From assembly GCA_051745935.1 (NCBI GenBank), contig JBNJEM010000207.1, forward strand, positions 1-11,223: 11,223 nucleotides of DNA, read 5' to 3'. This DNA comes from JBNJEM01 sp051745935 (lineage in GTDB: Bacteria; Planctomycetota; Planctomycetia; Pirellulales; Pirellulaceae). The translations under genes and the position numbers were made by a program. Shown here piece by piece: positions 1 to 8,500 of this stretch (positions are counted from its first letter, which is position 1; each line of letters begins with the position of its first letter). Below the pieces are notes generated by a model. It was not told the DNA's origin and searched no databases. It saw only the letters and a list, made by a program, of their open reading frames with translations.

Positions 1-89
1 CGTCCAGCGCGAACCCCACCCCGCCGTCCACCGCAAAACGCCAGCCCCCCAACGCTCCAAAATCGCCGCTGTTGAAGTCCTCGACATAG
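1..89 (-). repeat. Internal direct repeat in protease gene, downstream copy (cut by window edge)
   Basis: This segment matches 856-944 at 82 of 89 bases by hand alignment, at an offset of 855 bp (285 codons, in frame). Both copies encode the start of the YVEDFNSGDF...GGWRFAVD module. The copy runs off the window, so the true repeat is probably longer and more units may follow. Confidence 0.85.
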
Positions 90-3000
90 TCCGGCGGCAC
101 CGCCACCGCCACCGGCGCGATCTCGAACCGCCCGCTGAAGCCGTCCACGTTCCGCGCGTCGTGGTCCTGATTCATCCGGTTCCCGGCCACATCCAGCACC
201 TCCGGGCCAATGGTCACCGGGTACGTGCCCGACAATGCCCGCGGCTGGGTGAAGGTGATCGCGAACGTCCGCCCATCCCCACCGTCCACCGGATCGCCGG
301 CCAACGGCACCGGTGTCCCCAGCGGCGAGACCACCGACACGTCCTCGGCCGTGAACGCCCCCGCATCCATCGCCTCGTCGAACGTTACCGTCAGACCCGT
401 CACCCGATCCGACCCGTCCCGCTCCGCCGTCAAGGACGACACCGACGCCCCCATGGCGTCCTGGGACCCCACCCGAACTCGATCCAGGCCGAACGTCTGC
501 TGCCCGTGGTCCAATCGAAAACGCCACTGCACGTGCACATCGCCGTCAGGCACGATCCCCGCCGCCTCCAACGCCGACCCCAGGTCCACCACGTGATGCT
601 CCGTCGTCTCCGACACCGGTTCCATGTTCGTCAGCACCGACGTCCACGTGTCCGCCTCGCCGCTACCGCTCACCGACAACGCGTACTCCGTGCGGAAATA
701 GCTCGTGTCGCGCCGCGACAGGTAGTCCAGCGTCAGCTCGCTCTCGCCATCCCACCCCGACAGGTCCAGCACCAACCCGGCCCGCGCGTACGCGTCCGAG
801 TGCCCCGAACCCAACGCCGCCTGCAGATAGTGCGTCCCCTCCATGGCCGAGGAAGCGTCCAGCGCGAACCCCACCCCGCTGTCCACCGCAAAGCGCCAGC
901 CCCCCAGCGTCCCGAAATCGCCACTGTTGAAGTCCTCGACATAGGGAACGGGCGTGGATTCGTCGGGCAGATACAGCCAAATGCCATGGTAACGGTCGTC
1001 GTCCGGTTCACCATTTAGTCCATCGCCGTCTTGGTTGAGCCTTCGGCCAGCGAGATCCTGCACGAGATGGGACACTTCGAGATCATACCGGCCGTGTATT
1101 GGCCAAGTGTGGCTGAAAACAAGCGTGACGGACTTTTCGTCATCTGAGGGCACGAGCTGTTGAATCGGGACTTTAACCCCGTTGGGGGCCCTGATGGAAA
1201 AATGCTGGCGTACAATCACATTCCAATCCATCTCGCGGTCAAAATGAACTTGGCAGTCCACGAGCCCATCAGGGGTTTCAGTAACTTCAAATCCAGTTAC
1301 CCATGGTCCGACGTCAATTGTCTCGGGAATTGAATCCCACATGAACCATCGGCTGAAATTCTGCTGATTCTGCCATACAACGACAAATCTATCCGTGCCG
1401 TGGAACAACACGTCGGCTGAAGACGTATTGGCCAATTGAGTGACCAGGATTACATCGTCGACGGCGTTAAGATTCGGGTCAAACCTTTGGGCTAGGAGCG
1501 ACAAGTTTTGGTTTTGCCAAACAACCACAAAGCGACCGTCATCTCCAACGGCGAGATCAACCCAGCGTATTTCATCGGAGATCGCAATCTCTCTTGGTTC
1601 GCCCCATGATCCCGTTGCTTGATCGCGTCGCCGCACTTTCAAGTGAAGGTTGTCGTCGATTGCGCTTATCGTCCAGTATGCAGCCAAAAGGTCCCCATTA
1701 TTGCAGCTGACAATCACCGGCGAATACTGCTCCCAATCGACTGCAACACCAGACGCGATTTCCTCAGTACCCAGCAACGTGCCATCGACGCTGTAACTCG
1801 CTATTCGCAAAACATTGTCGGAAAGGTGGGATATCACAATATTACCACTGCCATCCAGAATCATGCGGTCGTACAGTTTCGAGTTCGAACTGGCACGTCC
1901 GGAAAACGGGACAATGGAGGTAAGTTCTTTGCCCTCGCGATCGTAGATAACGATGCGAGTCACATTGTAGTTTTCCGTGGAATGCTTCTGCAGCGTATGA
2001 ACAATGATATGAGAATCGGTGGAAATGATATTCGGCGGAACGGAGCCATACTGATCTACTGTTTCCAGATCAAGCACATCGCCAACCGGCGTGCCATACG
2101 AATCCAGGAGCTGCACGTGGTAGGCAATCGTAGATCCCACGATCTCCGACCAGGAAATTACGCCATTGTTCCCGTTGATGTTCACCGTCGGGGTTGTGGA
2201 AACGGGTGGAGCGGAGCTGCCGCCACCGCCGCCACCACCGTAAACGTAGATGGTGATGAATCTATAGATGATGTAGTTCGTGGTCGCCTCCGCGAACTCG
2301 CTCAGTTGATCGGCGTTCGGGTCGGTCTGAAGCACTTGGTAGGGTTGAGCATGCCCCGAGGGGTCCACGGTGGCCGTACGGAGTTGATAGTAGTTCTCAT
2401 TGCCGACGGAAAAGTTGTATACATCGCTGACAACAAGTTTACCGTCTTCGCTGAGGGAGTATCGGGCATCCGCGGCCTCGGGCAACTCGAATACTGGTGC
2501 GCCGGAGTCAACTGAGAACTCATATGTGGGACCGGCACTGGTCGCCAGCGGATTTCCGGCAACGTCTTCCAGATCACTCGAAAGCGTCACTCGATAGTCA
2601 CCGAATGGAAGTTCCGATACGGTCTCTGGAGAGATTTCAACCGTGTTCGTCACTGCAACATACTTGACTGACACAGCATAGGTCACATCGTCCGCCGTAT
2701 TCCACGTGTCGTCCGAACCGGACGACTCCAGTGTGTAATGGCTGGTGTTACCCGCGATTGTTGGATCCATGGGTTCTGAAAAGACAACGGCGATTTTGGG
2801 CACGAACCAACCGCTGCGTTCCCCTGGCGATACACCAGATACTGACGGCGACAGCACGTCACTGACAGTAATCGCACCTTGGACTGCCGAATCCATCTCC
2901 ACACGTCCGTGTCCAGAACGCTCGTCCCACCCGGGCTCGTAGAGATCGATCGCCGAGTTTTTCAGGACCTGCCGCAGCTGAGCGGATGTCAAGTGGGGGG

Positions 3001-4309
3001 CCGAGCTCCAGGCCGCTGCCGCGATTCCCGCCACGCGAGCGGCAGCCGCACTAGTACCGCCAAACTCCTCAAACCCGCTAACCCCCGTCGTTGCGTCGGT
3101 AGCAGCAACAACCTCCACTCCCGTCCGTGTCCGCGGTTCCTCGAAAGGCACGCCGTCGGCATCGTAGTAGACCGTCGAGCTACCTCCACTGCTGTACTCG
3201 TTTACCAACTCATAGTTCTCGCCGTCAGTAGCTCCCACTGAAAGCACTGAATCGCTCATTACATGCCCGACCGCCGTGGAATTGTCGGTGGCGAAGCTCA
3301 CGATCTCCATGCCTTCCGGCCCGAACAAGACATATTTCAAGTGGACCCTATCGTTCGGATCCACATCGTGTCCGGTGATCTCGAGAAAATAGTCCTCGGC
3401 TTGACCGGCGTCGATATCCAGCGACAGTTGCTCGAGCGGCTCCTGCGTTGACAGGTTTTCCGCCTCACTGCTCACTACCAGGTTGTTTTCGGAGTCGTAT
3501 ACGAACACGTCAAAATCATGCACAACCTGATCTTCGGTGTAGAAGGGATCATTCCATTGCAATACCAGTCGCACTTCGTAATCGTTTTCCAATGCCGGCG
3601 TGGTGAAGTGCTGCCTGGTCGTCACGTCTTCGCTCTCATCAAAATCATGCAACCCTTCCTCGCCGGCACGATACATGGATTCATAGCTGTTGTTTCCGTG
3701 GTTGCCAGAAGCAGACACATATAAAATGTCGTGTTCAGCGTGGACTTCTGCAATGGCTGAAGAGATGATTCCGTCCTGAAAGAACGGCTCTGAGTAATAG
3801 GTCAGATCATCGACGATGATGTCCGCGCCTGCCTCCGCGAGTTTCCGAATCGCATCCGCGAACTTAACCTCGCCGCCGTATCCCGAACAAAAGAATAGAT
3901 CGGCATCTGGAGCGACCTGGTGAACCACTTCCAGTGCCGCGCGGCCTTCGTCGGATGCGTACACGTCTCGAACCCGGACAACACCCTCCGGCAAGCCGCC
4001 GGTTTCCACCGATGAACCATAGTTCCAGGCGGAGTCGGAAATAACACCGACCGATATACCGTCGCCAGTGTATTCGCCGTCTGCATCTCCGGACGTCGGG
4101 CTCGCGGTCACGCGTTCCGCCTCGGAATCGAACGCCTCCACGAGCCCAGACCCCGAAATGTCGAAAGCATTCCCGCTGAGGACAACACGCTGTTCCAGCG
4201 ACTCCAGGTGCATCTGGCGATACCGAGTCGCCCTGGAATTAATCGAAGACCGGGCAGCTTTTTTGCGTCGACGAAAGCGTTTCCGGATAGAATTGGATGG
4301 CCCATTCAT
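1..4309 (-). CDS. Secreted subtilase/sedolisin-like protease with multidomain C-terminal region (3' end outside window)
   Basis: Reading the minus strand from ATG at 4309 gives 1,436 codons without a stop to the window edge, so the C-terminus is missing. Start choice: GAGGTGA lies just upstream, and the ATG at 4305 is in another frame that soon stops. Residues 9-20 are very basic; 35-48 read LESLEQRVVLSGNA, resembling the LEPR-XLL export-associated start of planctomycete proteins. The protease domain spans about 78-480: SDSAW with D92, DEGRAALEVVHQVAP with E121, IVDD (D167/D168), SASGN with N203, and GGTSAAAA with S420. Then follow an SbsA/Big_5-like Ig domain (about 485-600), a Gly7 linker (691-697), a propeller-like region with two FVVVWQ strands (926-931, 974-979), a second Ig-like domain (about 1000-1115), a jelly-roll-like module starting YVEDFNSGDF (1123-1280), a third Ig-like domain (1285-1400) and the start of another YVEDFNSGDF module (1408). 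The likely role is an exported peptidase; the substrate is unknown and activity is not certain. Confidence 0.9.
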   Translation of the reverse strand, partial: MNGPSNSIRKRFRRRKKAARSSINSRATRYRQMHLESLEQRVVLSGNAFDISGSGLVEAFDSEAERVTASPTSGDADGEYTGDGISVGVISDSAWNYGSSVETGGLPEGVVRVRDVYASDEGRAALEVVHQVAPDADLFFCSGYGGEVKFADAIRKLAEAGADIIVDDLTYYSEPFFQDGIISSAIAEVHAEHDILYVSASGNHGNNSYESMYRAGEEGLHDFDESEDVTTRQHFTTPALENDYEVRLVLQWNDPFYTEDQVVHDFDVFVYDSENNLVVSSEAENLSTQEPLEQLSLDIDAGQAEDYFLEITGHDVDPNDRVHLKYVLFGPEGMEIVSFATDNSTAVGHVMSDSVLSVGATDGENYELVNEYSSGGSSTVYYDADGVPFEEPRTRTGVEVVAATDATTGVSGFEEFGGTSAAAARVAGIAAAAWSSAPHLTSAQLRQVLKNSAIDLYEPGWDERSGHGRVEMDSAVQGAITVSDVLSPSVSGVSPGERSGWFVPKIAVVFSEPMDPTIAGNTSHYTLESSGSDDTWNTADDVTYAVSVKYVAVTNTVEISPETVSELPFGDYRVTLSSDLEDVAGNPLATSAGPTYEFSVDSGAPVFELPEAADARYSLSEDGKLVVSDVYNFSVGNENYYQLRTATVDPSGHAQPYQVLQTDPNADQLSEFAEATTNYIIYRFITIYVYGGGGGGGSSAPPVSTTPTVNINGNNGVISWSEIVGSTIAYHVQLLDSYGTPVGDVLDLETVDQYGSVPPNIISTDSHIIVHTLQKHSTENYNVTRIVIYDREGKELTSIVPFSGRASSNSKLYDRMILDGSGNIVISHLSDNVLRIASYSVDGTLLGTEEIASGVAVDWEQYSPVIVSCNNGDLLAAYWTISAIDDNLHLKVRRRDQATGSWGEPREIAISDEIRWVDLAVGDDGRFVVVWQNQNLSLLAQRFDPNLNAVDDVILVTQLANTSSADVLFHGTDRFVVVWQNQQNFSRWFMWDSIPETIDVGPWVTGFEVTETPDGLVDCQVHFDREMDWNVIVRQHFSIRAPNGVKVPIQQLVPSDDEKSVTLVFSHTWPIHGRYDLEVSHLVQDLAGRRLNQDGDGLNGEPDDDRYHGIWLYLPDESTPVPYVEDFNSGDFGTLGGWRFAVDSGVGFALDASSAMEGTHYLQAALGSGHSDAYARAGLVLDLSGWDGESELTLDYLSRRDTSYFRTEYALSVSGSGEADTWTSVLTNMEPVSETTEHHVVDLGSALEAAGIVPDGDVHVQWRFRLDHGQQTFGLDRVRVGSQDAMGASVSSLTAERDGSDRVTGLTVTFDEAMDAGAFTAEDVSVVSPLGTPVPLAGDPVDGGDGRTFAITFTQPRALSGTYPVTIGPEVLDVAGNRMNQDHDARNVDGFSGRFEIAPVAVAVPPDYVEDFNSGDFGALGGWRFAVDGGVGFALD
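856..944 (-). repeat. Internal direct repeat in protease gene, upstream copy
   Basis: This is the partner of the copy at 1-89 (seven substitutions, no gaps). It encodes the start of a jelly-roll-like module of about 160 residues that is followed by an Ig-like domain ending VAGNRMNQD. The Ig-like domain before it ends LAGRRLNQD, so the repeating unit is probably Ig plus jelly roll, about 285 residues long. Confidence 0.85.
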
Positions 4310-4313
4310 CACA

Positions 4314-4320
4314 TCACCTC
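4314..4320 (-). promoter_or_regulatory. Ribosome binding site of the protease gene
   Basis: On the minus strand GAGGTGA precedes the ATG at 4309, with seven bases between GAGG and the start codon. This supports the 4309 start. An ATG six bases further upstream is followed directly by TGA and cannot be used. Confidence 0.65.
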
Positions 4321-4340
4321 AACCAGGTGCCATCGCCATA

Positions 4341-4353
4341 ATGCGAGTCAAGC
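4341..4353 (+). repeat. 13-bp direct repeat, left copy
   Basis: ATGCGAGTCAAGC recurs exactly at 4677-4689, 336 bp away and within the same intergenic region. It could be the scar of a small insertion, a shared regulatory site, or chance. Confidence 0.4.
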
Positions 4354-4676
4354 CAGAAATCCGCAGTCACCCTGTCATCAAACCGTCTCTGCTTCCACGA
4401 ACACTATGTGGAGTGCCCACGCAACGGTACGTCTGCAGGCTAAATCCGAACTCCGGAAACACGCGCATCACGGAAATCGCACCTCTCTTGAAAGACTACT
4501 TGATGCAGCAGCACAGATCCACGAGGTGTTAAGCAGGCCTCATAGGACGCGAGCAAAGACCCAACATACCTGGCACCCATGAGCTCTGAGCGTCTACTGG
4601 AACGTTGTGAGTGACATTTGCCCTCAAGTCGGCAAGTGCCTCGCCGAAAGTGACTGCTGATGATACCCGATCTATT

Positions 4677-4689
4677 ATGCGAGTCAAGC
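4677..4689 (+). repeat. 13-bp direct repeat, right copy
   Basis: This is the exact second copy of ATGCGAGTCAAGC (first at 4341-4353). It ends 11 bp before the AGGAG ribosome binding site of the antitoxin-like gene, so it lies in that gene's leader or promoter and could be an operator rather than an insertion scar. Confidence 0.4.
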
Positions 4690-4700
4690 AGGAACCTAGC

Positions 4701-4705
4701 AGGAG
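4701..4705 (+). promoter_or_regulatory. Ribosome binding site of the antitoxin-like gene
   Basis: AGGAG with nine bases to the ATG at 4715 supports that start codon. Confidence 0.65.
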
Positions 4706-4714
4706 TTTCTGATT

Positions 4715-4945
4715 ATGACCAGGACGCTTCGTGGCAAGGTCCGCGGCAGGACCATCGAATTGGACGAAGACCCCGGCGAGGCCGAGGGCCAGGCGGTCGA
4801 AATCCAGATAAGAGTCGTCGACCCGGACAAACCGAACCAGCCTCCGATGAGTGAAGGGCTTGCCAAGGTTTACGAGATTCTTGGGCGACGCCATGGTTCG
4901 GGCCACACCGACACCGCCCAGCGCCATAACGAGCATCAGCCGTGA
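4715..4945 (+). CDS. Antitoxin-like small protein (partner of a PIN-type toxin)
   Basis: It is a 76-residue protein. Residues 1-35 (RGKVRGRTIELDEDPGEAEG, then QAVEIQIRVV) have the short beta-strand pattern of the SpoVT/AbrB-like or AF2212-like antitoxins that planctomycetes often carry before PIN toxins; this assignment rests on pattern and memory, not a search. The C-terminal half (about 45-76: SEGLAKVYEILGRR, ending RHNEHQP) would be the part that folds against the toxin. The start is supported by AGGAG at good spacing. Its TGA overlaps the GTG start of the next gene by four bases (GTGA), the usual arrangement for translationally coupled toxin-antitoxin pairs. In such pairs the antitoxin neutralises the toxin and often represses the operon. 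The frame looks intact although the neighbouring toxin does not, so it may now be an orphan antitoxin. Confidence 0.65.
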   Translation: MTRTLRGKVRGRTIELDEDPGEAEGQAVEIQIRVVDPDKPNQPPMSEGLAKVYEILGRRHGSGHTDTAQRHNEHQP

Positions 4946-5274
4946 GTGACGTATTCCTCGATACGGTCGGCATGATCGCCGTGTGGGATGAGACGGACCA
5001 GTGGCACATGGATGCCAAGGTCGCCTACGATTTACTCTTTAGCCGAGGTGGCAAACTTGTCACGACATCGCTGGTACTTTTCCTTGAGCGATCCCTTGGG
5101 TGTCGAGAAATTGACCGCCTTCGAGGTCGGACCTATCCCAGGCTTGTCAATCTGTTGATGCGATATTGTCTAGCGGCCATTTACGGTTTCGCGCGGTCTC
5201 GGATCGGGCGTGGCTATCCCCTATGGAGTCCACGACCTAACGAGAAACAATGGTTGCGTATCCGTCGGTGTTGA
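4942..5274 (+). pseudogene. Degenerate PIN-domain toxin (VapC-like) remnant
   Basis: The frame starts at GTG 4942, overlapping the antitoxin-like stop by four bases, and runs 110 residues. Residues 1-49 look like a PIN-domain RNase toxin: VFLDTVGMIAVWDETDQWH with the first catalytic Asp (D7), a helix, then KLVTTSLVLFLE, where E49 would be the second acidic residue. In relatives I recall, LVLFE is followed by a conserved CGNA-type segment. Here that is replaced by unrelated residues, and only a short CREIDRLRG stretch resembles the family's later helix. The remaining part (LVNLLMRYCLAAIYGF onward) has no PIN features. The third and fourth acidic positions near the C-terminus are absent, and I found no continuation in the other plus-strand frames. 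Family members are usually about 130-140 residues. It is most likely an inactivated mRNA or tRNA endonuclease. Confidence 0.6.
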
Positions 5275-5451
5275 TCGCGGACATAGAGGTCCCTTGTCCC
5301 GTCCAAGGCAATGGTTGGTTGGCGGGAAGAACAATTCCCCTGTTACGTCTTTTGTGGTTCCCCGGACAAAGGAAAAGGGATGATAGACGCGTCCGGCGGG
5401 CGGGACGCCCTGAAATTGGCTGTCTGCCCCCAGAACCTTGCCCCGCGCGAA
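5275..5451. other. Unassigned spacer next to the heptamer repeat
   Basis: No convincing gene lies between the PIN remnant and the tandem repeat. Several overlapping frames are open on both strands across this stretch and the adjacent heptamers, but they lack family motifs and ribosome binding sites. The text (for example GGTTGGTTGGCGGGAAGAAC and the run around GGTTCCCCGGACAAAGG) looks like intergenic filler rather than coding sequence. It could belong to a dispersed repeat family; I cannot test that here. Confidence 0.45.
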
Positions 5452-5521
5452 CAAAGCACAAAGCACCAAGCACCAAGCACCAAGCACCAAGCACCAAGCA
5501 CAAAGCACCAAGCACAAAGCA
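5452..5521 (+). repeat. Heptamer tandem repeat, 10 units of CMAAGCA
   Basis: Ten contiguous 7-bp units of two kinds, A = CAAAGCA and B = CCAAGCA, occur in the order A A B B B B B A B A, 70 bp with no indel. Because 7 is not a multiple of 3 and the units hold no stop, several frames stay open across it, giving spurious proteins rich in LVLGAWC-like text. It ends 41 bp from the stop codon of the giant gene, so it lies in that gene's 3' untranslated region if transcription continues. Confidence 0.95.
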
Positions 5522-5562
5522 CGCAATTCACGTCGCCGTGTCGCACGATCGCGCTCGTTGGT

Positions 5563-8500
5563 TTAGAACATGGTGCCCAGCGCCAACACCGCGTCGACCG
5601 CCTCCGACCACCGGTCGATGTCGTCCTCTTCATCCTCCACGTTGTTCGACAGCTCGCCGTCCGCCATCTGATCGATGGATACGGCTGACACCGACGTGTC
5701 GGACCGCCGACCAGACTGCAGATCTCGCGACATCGCATCGATCGGCGCCGACCGCCCGGATGGCTCGTACAAGCCCGGCACCGGCGGCTCGACGCGCGAC
5801 AACAACTCGTCCACTCCCGCAGTGCCAACAAGCGAATCCGTTACGGCTGCTTCGGCAAACCGTTCGTCGCGGTCGACCACCAGGGACCGCACATCCGCAT
5901 CGCTGACGGACGGAATCGGCAGAGCGCAAGAGATCGCTACGTCACTCACACAGGATCCCGGCGCTATGTTGTCATCTTCCGAGGCGTGCACGGCACCTGA
6001 AGATTGTCCGAGCGTCTCGACGGATTCATCTTCTGCAAACAGACTCTCCTCCAAGCTTGCGGCAGACCGTTCGACAAGCTCCAGCCGGGAGTCCAGTGAG
6101 ACCTGCTCCCACGGCTCGGTCACTTCAGCCACTGTTTCGGGCGCCGTTGGCTGAACATGAACTGCATCGTGAACCTCAACGGGCACGGCCAACGCGGCTG
6201 GCGTCCCGGGCACCGGCGGTGCTGGCCGAACCGGTCCAAGAACTGGCTCGTCCGTCTCCGGCGACACGGACTCCGCCGCGGCGTCCGAATCCGAGTCGTA
6301 GCGCCCGGTCGTCGCCGGCGACGTTGTCTCCACGGTGTCCGACGTTGTCGCCGCAGCGGTCGGGACAGGGGGGAGGCTCACGGATTCCGACACGCTGCTA
6401 GAGCTGGCAGTAGACATCGTCGTCGACGTGGCCTGGCTCACTGGCACCGTGGGGTCGCCACTGGGCAGGAATTGTCCGAAGTGGCTGGCCAAAATGCTCA
6501 CATCGGCCGCCACCACGTTGCCGCTGCCGTCATAGTCGACGAACACCGAGTACCGATCGCCGCTCCCGCCGGCGAATGACCCGAAGGCCGAGGCCAGCAC
6601 GCTCACGTCGCTCGCCACCACGTTCCCGCTGTCGGTGGCGTCGCCCGGGAGCACATCGAACCGGAACAGGAAATCACCACCGGCCGTGCCGTCGCCCGAC
6701 TCGGTCGACGTGCCGTCCTCCCATTCGCCGTCCAACGCGTTGCCGGCTGCGTCCGTCACCGTGTCCTCGATCACCAACCGCAGCTTGTCGACGTCGATTG
6801 GCGAATCGAATGTGAGGGTCGCCGTTTGGGCGGCGGCGTTGTACGCGAAATCGGTCGAGTACTCCTGCGTGTTCACGCCGTAAACGTGCACCTGGTCCGC
6901 CGCGATGTTCACCTCCTCGCTAAAGGCAATTGTGAGAGTATCGATACCGCTCCAGGGCAACGTATTGAGCTGATCGTCGGAGCCGAGCGGGATGATGTAG
7001 CCGTTTTCATCGCCAAGCCCCTCGGACTGCAGGTACGCAGAAAAGCTCTCGTCCCACCCACTGGCCCGCACCCACACGCCACCCACGCGCGGCGGCGTCT
7101 GATCCACAACGTTCCTGACCTGGAACCGGTAGCTGGCCACGTCGTCGCCCCGCCCGTCGACACGGAGGGTGTAGATCCCGCCCGTCTCCAGTTCGACTGG
7201 ACCGTGGTCCGCTAAATCGGGAGCTCCGGTAATAGTACTCTCATGAAAGACGCGGCTCCCATCCGGGGCCAGCAGTTCGAAATCGAGCCGCTGAGAGCCG
7301 TCGGCATCGCTGGTCAGGCTCTGCAGGTCGAAGAAGATTGACTGCCCCGCGGAGGCATCGAAAACATAAGCATCCCGTTCGCCGGGATTCTCGATTTTGC
7401 CGCTGACCTTATCGCCGATCGCGATGCCCACGATCTCATCCACGTCGAGCACCAGGGCGGCTTCCGAGAATTCGGACGTGCTGCCGGCGGGATCCGTGGC
7501 GGTGGCCGTGAGGAAGCGGCCCTCCGCCGCCGGTTCCGGCAAGGTGACGGAGAAATTCCCCACGCCTTCGTTGTCGGTCGTCACGGCGGCTGCATACAGA
7601 AACGCTTCTGCCTCTCCATACCCGGAGCCGTCGGGGGTTTCATTCGCGAAGAACTCGATGCGAAACTCCGTATTCGGCACGCTTTCCAGAACTCCGCTGA
7701 TCTCGGTGGAAGTCACCACGGAATCCAGCACGGGGAAGTTCTGCAAACCGTTGGGGCCGGTGTCCGTGTCCTCCGCGTCGTTCGCCGTCACGCCGTCGCC
7801 GCCCAGGTCGATGCCCAAGCCGCCGTTCTGGTGAATGGTGTTCCGGAGAATCGAATTACCTTTCACGGTGTCTTCTGCGTTCGAACCGACACGGACTCCG
7901 ACGCCCTCATTGAAGACGATAACGTTGCCCGCGTTCGCAACAGTCCCCCCGACGAGGTTGTCCTCCGAACCATCGACGATGCGGATCCCGTCGCGGTCGT
8001 TGCCCAGTGCGGCGGTTCCGGTGATATCGGTTCCGATTGTGTTACCCTGAACAACGCCGCCGCCGTTTGTCCTGAGCTGAATCCCATGGCTGCCGTTCCC
8101 TGAAATGAGGTTCCCGGCTCCGGGGGCCGGGCCGCCGATGACGACTCCCGGACCGCCGGCAATGACGCCGGTCAAACGGTTGCCGAGATCGACCGTTCCG
8201 CCGGCATCGGTCCCGATGCGGTTGCCTTGAATCACAACGCCGGCCGCATTGTCTCCAACGACCAGAATGCCATGCTCGCCGCTGTCGGCCACGACGTTTC
8301 CGGCACCGTCCTCCGGGCCGCCGATCTGCGTGTGCGGGGCATCGTAAACGTTGATGCCGACGCCGCTGTTGCCAAGGGCGTTGCTTCCCGTAATGTCCGT
8401 GCCGACATAGTTGCCCAGAATCTGGTTGCCGTCGGCCGTCTCGCCCGACACGAAGATGCCGAACCAACCGTCGTTGCCGGAGATGACGTTGCGCGCCGCG

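Larger units (their letters stand above)
4310..4714. other. Divergent intergenic region between protease and antitoxin-like genes
   Basis: About 400 bp separates the divergent starts at 4309 (-) and 4715 (+). I see no convincing gene here; the short open frames across it lack a start context and recognisable motifs. Both promoters must lie here or nearby, but I cannot point to -35/-10 boxes with confidence. It contains a 13-bp perfect direct repeat (4341-4353 and 4677-4689) and, between those copies, an 8-bp inverted pair (4363-4370 GCAGTCAC and 4650-4657 GTGACTGC). Confidence 0.6.

Noticed and set aside
161..1018. Plus-strand open frame of 285 codons, Arg/His/Pro-rich
   Set aside because: It is antisense to the GC-rich end of the protease gene, with the skewed composition expected of a GC-rich shadow and no recognisable motif.
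1619..2515. Plus-strand open frame of 298 codons
   Set aside because: It lies fully opposite the continuous protease-gene frame, whose translation has coherent domains; this one shows none.
4068..4582. Plus-strand open frames across the protease start and intergenic region
   Set aside because: They overlap the well-supported protease start antisense, have no ribosome binding site, and show no recognisable domains.
5452..5521. CRISPR-like array
   Set aside because: The units are 7 bp and contiguous with no spacers; it is a simple tandem repeat.
5521..5562. Rho-independent terminator for the giant gene
   Set aside because: A near-palindrome around GCACGATCGCGC exists, but there is no stable stem followed by a T-run on the minus strand.
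5221..5906. Small open frames on both strands across the heptamer array
   Set aside because: They are open only because a stop-free 7-bp repeat keeps several frames open; there is no ribosome binding site or family similarity.
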